Shown piece after piece: positions 20,001 to 24,951 of a stretch of 24,951 bases of DNA; position 1 is the stretch's first letter, and every line of letters begins with the position of its first letter. A model generated the notes under the pieces. It worked only from the letters and a program-made list of their open reading frames with translations. It did not search any database and was not told where the DNA came from. The stretch comes from Phoronis australis. Taxonomy: Eukaryota > Phoronida > Phoronidae. The stretch covers positions 424,756 to 449,706 of the forward strand of contig NMRA01000293.1 in assembly GCA_002633005.1 (NCBI GenBank), in the 5' to 3' direction. The translations under genes were made by a program, and so were the position numbers.

Positions 20001-20826
20001 GACCAGTCCTTTGGGATTGTCTGACAGTTGACAATCAAAACAAAAAGGTGCACACGGCTGCCCAAGAAGACTGCCAAAGAACCACTCACAATGTTTGCAA
20101 CATTTTAGGAATGCTGTACAGTAGTGTTCAGTCCATTTTGTCTTGACAAACTGAACATGAGGCACATTTCAACAAAATTTATTTCGCAATTGCTCAGTGG
20201 CAAACAGAAGGCCCACAGTACTGCAATTTCCTGGATATCAAAAAACATGCAGAGCCATAGCCAGACTTTGTTTTAAAGATTATTCCTAGTGATGACTTGT
20301 GGATATACGGCTATAAGCCTGGAACCAAACAACAGTCGTCACAATGGAAGTCATCTGGTTCACCCGAGACTGACGAAAAACAATGTGAAGTCCATGCTGA
20401 TTTTTCTTCAGCATACACGGCATTGCTCATGTGCAAGGAATTCATTACTCAGAGACAAAATGTGATGTCTGTAAATTAATTTCGTAATCACGCAAACAAG
20501 GTCTCCTTGTTTTGGTGGCCTGAAAATTCACCAAAAATTTTGAAACAAATTTCGGAGGAATTATTGTCTGACTTTTCACTGTGCCGACTTCATGGCGACT
20601 TGGTATTTTTCCCAGATTGCCAAAGGCGAAGGAAAACCCCGAACACAAATACAATAATTCAATCTGAGCTATGTGAGGCCCAATTGGCGAAATGCAAGTG
20701 GTCAAATCGAGCACTGTTTAGAGAATAACTTAGACCCTTATAACTCAGAAGATTTGAATTCCGATAATTCAGACCCCCGAAACGCAAGACTGCCAAAAAC
20801 CGTACCAATAACATTCGTTTCCACAT
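13951..20826 (-). CDS. CLPP: CLPP, mitochondrial ATP-dependent Clp protease proteolytic subunit
   Basis: ClpP is the tetradecameric serine protease that degrades unfolded proteins in the mitochondrial matrix with the AAA+ unfoldase ClpX. Exons in transcript order: 20826-20806 (proposed start), 18122-17958, 16882-16786, 15700-15513, 15247-15142, 14069-13951. All junctions are GT/AG and phases agree (0, 0, 1, 0, 1). Conserved blocks: [42 protein letters not shown] with the catalytic Ser of SMG, RMIH-type NSRIMIHQP with the catalytic His, and [10 protein letters not shown] with the catalytic Asp. The protein ends [14 protein letters not shown], shorter than the human C-terminal extension. The five downstream exons give 224 residues. 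It is convergent with SHOC1 and divergent from the CARD gene. Intron 1 holds a mariner fossil; a decayed copy of the serine exon adjoins the real one. Confidence 0.93.
14070..15141 (-). other. CLPP last intron, nothing recognised
   Basis: About 1.07 kb without coding signal; contains a run of about ten G near 14357. Confidence 0.5.
15142..15247 (-). CDS. CLPP: CLPP exon, handle helix
   Basis: Reads [20 protein letters not shown] then [15 protein letters not shown], matching human [20 protein letters not shown]. This helix forms the handle that joins the two rings. Acceptor TTTTTCAG, donor ATAG|GTATGG. Confidence 0.95.
15513..15700 (-). CDS. CLPP: CLPP exon carrying catalytic Ser and His
   Basis: Reads [20 protein letters not shown], then [20 protein letters not shown] and [19 protein letters not shown]. 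The nucleophile is the second Ser of ASSMG, and the general base is the His of MIHQP. Acceptor TTTCACAG, donor CAG|GTAATT. A degenerate copy lies just upstream at 15722-15834. Confidence 0.96.
15722..15834 (-). pseudogene. Degenerate duplicate of the CLPP catalytic-serine exon
   Basis: Directly upstream (transcript sense) of the real exon, the minus strand reads [20 protein letters not shown] then [15 protein letters not shown], collinear with [20 protein letters not shown]...[12 protein letters not shown]. Nucleotide similarity runs from the exon's first bases (GTG.TTC) to CTATTA; a short insertion and compensating indels are present. The codon matching the catalytic Ser is GGT (Gly). The frame ends in TAA at 15721-15719, about 18 bases before the real exon. 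The upstream acceptor (GGGGAAAG) is poor. A decayed tandem exon duplication is the simplest reading; a functional alternative exon is not excluded. Confidence 0.7.
15835..16785 (-). other. CLPP intron with a repeat pair
   Basis: No exon seen. It contains two related tracts (see 16365-16440 and 16615-16690) likely derived from a dispersed repeat. Confidence 0.4.
16365..16440. repeat. Diverged direct repeat, copy 1 (copy 2 at 16615-16690)
   Basis: Both copies read ATATTTTGAAAG, then CAAC, then GATRAGAAA and GAGCACAGAA with a TTTCT.TRCA tail. They differ by small indels and lie about 250 bp apart. Confidence 0.5.
16786..16882 (-). CDS. CLPP: CLPP exon, handle-side core
   Basis: Reads [20 protein letters not shown] then [13 protein letters not shown], nearly identical to human [20 protein letters not shown]. 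Acceptor TTATTTCAG, donor CCTG|GTTAGT in phase 1. Confidence 0.95.
16883..17957 (-). other. CLPP intron, nothing recognised
   Basis: About 1.08 kb of A+T-rich sequence with no supported exon on either strand. Confidence 0.45.
17958..18122 (-). CDS. CLPP: CLPP exon, end of presequence and N-terminus of mature protein
   Basis: Fifty-five codons: [20 protein letters not shown] then [20 protein letters not shown] and [12 protein letters not shown]. The mature human protein starts near the PLIPIVVEQ block. Acceptor TTTGTGTTCCAG, donor CCA|GTATGT. Confidence 0.95.
18123..19900 (-). other. CLPP first intron, transposon-free part
   Basis: No exon recognised on either strand; short G runs near 19020 and 19382. 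Confidence 0.4.
19915..20480 (+). pseudogene. Decayed mariner-family transposase
   Basis: Translation with frame breaks recovers mariner transposase landmarks in order: [20 protein letters not shown] (N-terminal helix-turn-helix region), [20 protein letters not shown] then YSSVQSIL (second HTH), DIKKHAEP then [20 protein letters not shown] (first catalytic Asp block, DDxWIYGY), [16 protein letters not shown] and a degenerate continuation to about 20480. Stops occur at 20022-20024, after QSIL, after HAEP and at 20477-20479. The last catalytic Asp region (HDNAPAH) is not found, so the 3' part is lost or too decayed. It lies in CLPP intron 1, opposite to CLPP. No terminal repeats identified. Confidence 0.85.
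20481..20805 (-). other. Stretch between mariner fossil and CLPP start
   Basis: Open frames on both strands here are short and overlap each other; none is supported. The near-repeat ATAACTCAGA / ATAATTCAGA occurs at about 20741 and 20764. Confidence 0.35.
20806..20826 (-). CDS. CLPP: Proposed CLPP first coding exon (targeting-signal start)
   Basis: ATG at 20826 starts MWKRMLL and meets a phase-0 GT (TTATTG|GTACGG). Joined to the next exon it gives MWKRMLL then [17 protein letters not shown], basic and Ser/Thr-rich without acidic residues, as expected for a mitochondrial presequence; human CLPP also begins MW. An in-frame upstream ATG at 20874 would add an acidic segment. The donor is only moderate, so this is inference. 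Confidence 0.45.
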
Positions 20827-20877
20827 CTTTTCAATCAAGTTGTCAAGCACCAGTTCAACAAGTGCTGTCTGCATGAA

Positions 20878-20902
20878 ACTTCCGTTTCCGTCAGCGCATG
20901 CG
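20878..20902. promoter_or_regulatory. Candidate divergent promoter: ETS/GABP-like and NRF1-like sites
   Basis: ACTTCCG at 20878-20884 is the reverse of the CGGAAGT ETS/GABP core; GCGCATGCG at 20894-20902 is the palindromic NRF1 core. The two sit 9 bases apart in an otherwise A+T-rich region, between the proposed CLPP ATG (20826, minus) and the CARD gene ATG (21015, plus). NRF1 and GABP (NRF2) are known regulators of nuclear genes for mitochondrial proteins, which suits CLPP. No TATA box seen. Confidence 0.55.
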
Positions 20903-21014
20903 TGTAAGTTGTTTAAACATGGACGACATGTTTGTCACTTGTGTACTTGGGTAGTTAAATCACTGACTTGCTACGGTTTTGTGTGAATTTATGCTATTCT
21001 AAATTTAGTCCAGG

Positions 21015-21046
21015 ATGCCAGGTACAACACTCCGAACTCCTTTGAG
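21015..21046 (+). CDS. CARD gene first coding exon
   Basis: ATG CCA GGT opens MPGTTLRTPL and ends at a strong donor (GAG|GTAAAT) in phase 2, exactly what the acceptor at 21778 requires. The ATG is 113 bases downstream of the NRF1-like site. An upstream ATG at 20922 opens a 10-codon frame ending in TAG at about 20952 and could act as a uORF. Confidence 0.7.
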
Positions 21047-23264
21047 GTAAATACTTACTTACGCGAACCTGCACTGACTAATAATTTTCGACAGTTTAGC
21101 TGTTGCTAAGGCCTTGCTGTACGAGGTCGAGGACGATGTGCGCCGAACCGAAGTGGCTTACATGCATACATACTTACATGCATACATACTTACATGCATA
21201 CATACTTACATGCATACATACTTACATGCATACATACTTACATGCATACATACTTTACTTACATATTTATTTATACCCAAACCAACAAGAAAACTGAAAA
21301 TTGGTCCATGTCTGGTACATTCAAAGCAAGAATTGCATTTAAATATTTACAACATTTTACAAAAATTTTCGTGCCGCAAGCGTGTAGGGGCAGATCCAGG
21401 ATTTTGAGTTTGGGGGGTGCTAGGGCAGAGTATTAGCCAGGATTTTGCCCATCAGACATTCGCACCCCCCAACTGCCAAATGGAGAATGCAGAGTTTTAA
21501 AATCCGCCACTGGCGTGGAGTAGACTTAAACAAGTTAAAGAGATATGAAAAGAGTTGCAGCTTTTCTCATGAACTCAAATCCTCATTTGCATCAAGAACA
21601 AGTTACGACCGATTTTATTGCGATGAGTGGTCTAAATCAAAAGTTAGTGCCTTCAACAGAATGCTCGTTTATATCCATTTTAACTATTTGATTATCATTA
21701 TTGTAAGTGAAAGATTTTTTTATTTTTGTGTGGTATTTTTGGCATTTTATTTGAACGTTTTCTTCAATTCTGTTGCAGTCCAAGGGCCACAGGCGATATA
21801 TCAATACTTGAGGCTCAAAGGATTAAGAAGATTCGTGTCAACAGAGTGTCTCTCATTCAAGAGTTGAGAGTTGAATATGTTCTTCAGCCTCTAGTGGATA
21901 GGGGAGTTTTGACGGAATCGGAGAGAGATTTTATTGAACAGGGTGTATCTGTACAGGACAAAACCAGGCGGCTGGTAGATTTGATTCCCACTAAAGGAAA
22001 ATCCATTGATTGGTACCACATATTCAGGGAAGTGTTATGTCAGCCTGATGGAGATGATGAGGTGAGGGAATGTTGCCAGAGAATAGTGAGCTATCTTGAT
22101 AACACTATTATTTCCCGACCACAAGATATAGCACGATCAGGAGTGGTCAGTCCAGTTAGCCAGACAGACAAGGAGGTCAAGCAAATGACCTTTCCAAAGT
22201 ACCAGCCATTACCTGATATTTCCAAGAGCAATACAAGCAAGCAGTCTGTCGTGAGATTCAACTTGGATATCGACACCAAACGAGAAAGATTAGGTTTGGA
22301 TGCGAAACTAGAAGAAACAGAGAGTGAAGACATGTTTTCTGATGTCGATGAGATTGATATTGGACTGAGCCAAAGTCTTCAGCCGCGTCGATTGTGGAGA
22401 AACATGACGGTTGATTCTTACTTCAGAAAACCTTTGGATTTATTTGATGTCTTACAGAAAGGAGAAAGTGATGGTGACTTACAGCAGCTGACCGCTGAAG
22501 AGAATGTGTGGTCAAATGTGCAACATCTTGAGGTCCCGTTGGATCTCTTCCACAAGAAGTCGTTGTTAGGTCCATTTGACTTTTTATTATGCAAAGAACT
22601 GTACAGCATCTTGACCGATTCAAACAATCATCATCTATACCTGAAGTACTTCAATCAGTTAAAATACGAGAAGTATTTTGATGTACTCAAAGAGTTGGAG
22701 AAAATGTTTGTGGATCTCTTCGACAATATCAAATCTCCAGATCACAAAGAAGCTCGTGATTTGGTTGTAGATATTGGTTTTGGTTTGGCGTCCCTGCTTC
22801 TGCAGTACTCCTATTTCTTTCAAGCTGAGAAGGTCATGTCTGCGCTAGTGCAGTACTTGTCGTCGAGTGGAAACAAAGATTGTTGGCTTCAGCAGTTTCA
22901 TGCGTATCTCAAACTATTTGAAGTGAGACTGGTCTGCCTGGATCTCACCTTAGCAGACCACTCCTTCTTCGCAGCCCAGACGATTGCGGAGAAGATCCAG
23001 AATGATTCAGAAGATGGGAATGCTGGTCTCAACTGTGCAGAATTATACACATTGACTTCTCAGCTGATGAGACAGAGGGGTAGCCTTGTCCCTGCACTCA
23101 CCTGGTCGCAGAAAGCTCTGCAGGTACACCTTGACTTTATTATGCTACGCGTGGTTTTTTTAAAAAATTTTTTTGTACATTTGTTGTCCAGACAACAGCA
23201 CAAAGCCAGTCTGAGGTTGGGTGCCTCAGTTCGAGCTTTAACAAAAGTGTATAATATTAACTAA
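21015..23264 (+). CDS. CARD plus APPBP2-like TPR protein
   Basis: Exon 1 is 21015-21046 (MPGTTLRTPL, donor TTGAG|GTAAAT, phase 2); exon 2 is 21779-23123 (acceptor TCTGTTGCAG|T restores a Ser codon). Together they give 459 codons. Residues about 24-115 form a CARD: IKKIRVNRVSLIQELRVEYV, then LQPLVDRGVLTESERDFIEQ, DKTRRLVDLIPTKG and a last helix. After an acidic linker (about 125-230), residues about 255-459 resemble the N-terminal half of APPBP2, a TPR protein: FDFLLCKELY, then ARDLVVDIGFGLASLLLQYS, AEKVMSALVQYL and a TPR-like ALTWSQKALQ. CARDs mediate homotypic death-fold interactions; a signalling adaptor role is inference. At 23123 the donor CAG|GTACAC leads to no visible downstream exon; read-through gives 46 further residues, TAA at 23262-23264 and AATAAA at 23279. 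CARD assignment is strong, APPBP2 similarity moderate. Confidence 0.8.
21157..21252 (+). repeat. 16-bp tandem repeat, 6 copies, in CARD gene intron
   Basis: CTTACATGCATACATA repeats six times with no visible mismatch. It produces overlapping spurious open frames of His/Thr/Tyr/Leu-rich peptides. Confidence 0.95.
21386..21516. mobile_element. Short MITE-like element in CARD gene intron
   Basis: The left end AGGGGCAGATCCAGGATTTT and the reverse-complemented right end CCAGTGGCGGATTTTAAAAC form an imperfect inverted repeat, with inner GGGGGGTGC / GCACCCCCC also pairing. Such GGCGGATCCAGGATTTT ends are common in marine invertebrate genomes as I remember them. No ORF of its own. Confidence 0.55.
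21625..21655. repeat. Solo end of the 6797-7158 element family
   Basis: AGTGGTCTAAATCAAAA then GCCTT matches the right end of the element in the SHOC1 intron (7119-7155). The opposite end is not visible here. Confidence 0.45.
21779..23123 (+). CDS. CARD gene main exon
   Basis: One large exon of 1,345 bp encodes the whole CARD, linker and APPBP2-like helices. A single exon carrying both domains argues that the fusion is not an exon-chaining artefact. The frame extends upstream to 21726 but the pyrimidine-rich acceptor before 21779 and the matching phase mark the true start. Confidence 0.85.
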
Positions 23265-23278
23265 TACATATATAAGGT

Positions 23279-23284
23279 AATAAA
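23279..23284 (+). terminator. Poly(A) signal after the read-through stop of the CARD gene
   Basis: AATAAA lies 15 bases after the TAA at 23262-23264, a spacing that would allow an intronic-polyadenylation form of the CARD protein (about 505 residues). Confidence 0.45.
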
Positions 23285-23334
23285 ATGCAGCTGAAAAGGG
23301 GTAAGGGGAGCGGGGGAAGGACTTTCACGCGCCA

Positions 23335-23408
23335 TTCACACACACGCACACACACACACGCACACACACACACACACGCACGCACACACACACACACACA
23401 CACACACG
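23335..23408. repeat. (CA)n microsatellite with GC interruptions
   Basis: About 74 bp of CACA with scattered CACG variants. Confidence 0.97.
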
Positions 23409-23438
23409 CCCGCTCTGTCGTTCCATGTTAGTTGCTCT

Positions 23439-23483
23439 ATGACAACTGTCTCCATGACAACTGTCTCCATGACAACTGTCTCC
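23439..23483 (+). repeat. 15-bp tandem repeat, 3 copies
   Basis: ATGACAACTGTCTCC is repeated three times exactly. Confidence 0.97.
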
Positions 23484-23625
23484 CGTGTAAATGCGGCTTC
23501 ATATTTCGAACACCATACAATTCAAACTAAACTACACGAAATGAATGGGCAACATGTTGAAAAAATTGAACACTGTTGGACAGCAATCCCATTAGACAGT
23601 CCTTTCATAGATAATAACACATTAC

Positions 23626-23762
23626 CTGGACCCGTCGCGGTCACTGTGATACCCGTAACACCGACAACATTGACGGTGTCCTTGCAGGAAAGTTCTTTGC
23701 AACACGCTCCCTTAACATCAACAAGTTTACATTGAGATGGTACTCTTGAGTAACGAGGACAG
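23626..23762 (-). CDS. VWC-like protein exon: second half-module
   Basis: CPRYSRVPSQCKLVDVKGAC then CKELSC and a Val/Thr-rich tail ending ATGPG. Acceptor ATTTCCAG (phase 2), donor CCAG|GTAATG (phase 1), the same phase pattern as exon 24874-24618. Confidence 0.75.
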
Positions 23763-24951
23763 CTGGAAATATATGATACATTAACGAATTGTATAGCTGC
23801 CTAGAGCATGTTGTGTCTCAGTTTAATAGGAGAGTTACATTCTGCAACTAAGTGAGAAGATTTCCGTGACATTGCACCATACTTGTGCGAATGTCAATGC
23901 AAACTTTCAAATTACAATATGCTCACTTCACAAGACACAGACATTAATTGACAACACATTTCCACTTTTATATTTTCAGTAAGAACAATTTTAGCAAGTT
24001 ATGAAATAGTAACTTACATTTCGGAACATCTGTACATGCCCTGGGCAGCGTCTGTACACTCGCAGTCATAATTACATCCATCCATCCACCTTTGACCTTG
24101 ACTGTAAGATTTACCCTTGTAGAGACACATGTCTGAAATAATAATGTGGAATTTCAATTTCATGATTGTCTCTTGTTAAAACATGAAATCATCAAGTAAA
24201 TCTATATAAAAATGTCTCAAATTATGGCGATTTTTAGTAACGTAATTAGTAACGTAAGACAAAATCGCATAAATCTCCCTTTTTGGATAAGATTCAGAGC
24301 ACAAAATGTCTAAACTGTCAAGAGGAGATGTCTCCCATCCGAGCTTGTTTTGAATTCACCACATTGGTTGTAACAGTCTCTATTTTATGATCTCAGTGTA
24401 AGTTGATGTGTTCACAGTATTTATTTTCTAATCAACCTGTTTCTACCAAAGGCAAACGCAACGCACTCGATTGCAATTCAGTTCAGCTTTTTGCTATTCA
24501 TGCTCAAACTGAAAATGGCTGCTCAAGTGACATTGCCCATGACATAATACGTATAATCAGACACTACAATAGTACTAACAGACATAACAACAGCAGCGCC
24601 CTCTGGTGTATACTCACTTCTTCCCCCTGTGATCACTGTTCCTGAGGTGCCCGTAACTGGACCACCTCCGGGTACCGTGCCCTTGTTGGATGTACCCCCT
24701 GTCAGGCTGCCTGGCACCACGCCCGTTCTGAAGCCCGTGATGGCACCAGGATAGGTACCGACCACCACAACCGCCTTTCCATCAGGACCAGTAGTGCAGA
24801 CAGGCTCGGCACAACATTTACCAGGGAGAGTCCGTAGCGTGCAGTAGGATGGGATCTCTGAGTAAATAGGACAGCTACGGGAAAGATAGAAAATTCATAT
24901 GGCTGGCGTATAAATATCACACCAATTGTACAAGTACAAAATCCCAAAGGT
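23626..24951 (-). CDS. Secreted VWC-like repeat protein, partial
   Basis: Three exons on the minus strand join in phase: 24874-24618, 24132-24018, 23762-23626. The 24132 exon begins MCLYKGKSYSQGQRWMDGCN and continues YDCECTDAAQGMYRCSE, the first half of a von Willebrand factor C-like module (C.Y.G..Y.QGQ.W.DGC.Y.C.C). Exons 24874 and 23762 each carry the second half (CPIYSEIPSYCTL...CCAEPVC and CPRYSRVPSQCKLVDVKGAC). Exon 24874 then has a Gly/Thr/Val/Pro-rich linker, while 23762 has a shorter Val/Thr one. Such cysteine-rich modules are extracellular, as in chordin/kielin-like and matrix proteins; the exact role is unknown. The 5' part lies beyond the right edge and the 3' end is unresolved: the donor after 23626 has no visible partner, and read-through would stop at 23522. 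The signal peptide is not in the window. Confidence 0.75.
24018..24132 (-). CDS. VWC-like protein exon: first half-module
   Basis: MCLYKGKSYSQGQRWMDGCN and YDCECTDAAQGMYRCSE; six cysteines in VWC-like spacing. Acceptor TATTTCAG (phase 1), donor AAAT|GTAAGT (phase 2). Confidence 0.8.
24133..24617 (-). other. Intron of the VWC-like gene
   Basis: About 485 bp; no exon seen. The overlapping plus-strand open frame at 24403-24645 has no recognisable features. Confidence 0.5.
24618..24874 (-). CDS. VWC-like protein exon: second half-module and Gly/Thr linker
   Basis: CPIYSEIPSYCTLRTLPGKC then C, AEPVC, followed by about 60 residues of V/G/T/P repeats ending VITGGR. Acceptor TTTCCCGTAG (phase 2), donor AGAA|GTGAGT (phase 1). 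Confidence 0.75.

Noticed and set aside
20659-20874. Whole 71-codon minus-strand frame as a separate small gene
   Set aside because: Only its part from 20826 to 20806 makes sense, as a CLPP first exon; the remainder shows no conservation or domain.
21157-21252. CRISPR-like array
   Set aside because: Units are contiguous 16-bp tandem copies without spacers, in a eukaryotic intron.
21103-21436. Three overlapping plus-strand frames of 64-97 codons
   Set aside because: Products of the 16-bp tandem repeat within an intron.
24403-24645. 80-codon plus-strand open frame
   Set aside because: Lies in an intron and antisense to a VWC-like exon; no recognisable sequence.

Overview
This window is nuclear DNA of an animal: A+T rich, split into short exons with canonical GT/AG junctions, long introns, simple-sequence tracts and several decayed transposons. 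The mix of a vertebrate-like SHOC1, a mitochondrial CLPP, a CARD fused to a TPR region and a secreted VWC-repeat protein suggests an invertebrate deuterostome such as amphioxus or a hemichordate. That placement is a guess; other marine invertebrates are not excluded. Gene calls come from hand-translated exons, checked by splice phase and by remembered features of the human families.

Layout. (1) 1-12354, + strand: the 3' part of SHOC1, a meiotic crossover (ZMM) protein with an XPF-like fold, about 14 exons, with its 5' end outside the window. Its introns hold a 1.55 kb inverted-repeat transposon with a 5-bp target duplication, a MITE-like palindrome and a 33-bp tandem repeat. (2) 13951-20826, - strand: CLPP, the mitochondrial ClpP protease subunit, tail-to-tail with SHOC1. 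Five exons are certain and a sixth (first) exon is proposed. A decayed copy of its catalytic-serine exon lies directly beside the real one, and a mariner transposase fossil sits in its first intron. (3) 20878-20902: a compact candidate divergent promoter with ETS/GABP-like and NRF1-like sites between CLPP and the next gene. (4) 21015-23264, + strand: a gene encoding an N-terminal CARD and an APPBP2-like helical/TPR region. The coding frame either splices at 23123 to exons I cannot find or reads through to a stop followed by AATAAA. (5) 23626-24951, - strand: three exons of a secreted von Willebrand factor C-like repeat protein built from two-exon modules, running off the right edge.

The genes do not form one pathway: meiotic recombination, mitochondrial proteolysis, probable CARD-mediated signalling and an extracellular cysteine-rich protein are simply neighbours. 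The observations most worth a second look are the CARD-APPBP2-like architecture, the duplicated CLPP exon with its catalytic Ser replaced by Gly, the NRF1/ETS divergent promoter, the iteron-rich inverted-repeat element, and an in-frame TAA inside a SHOC1 exon.
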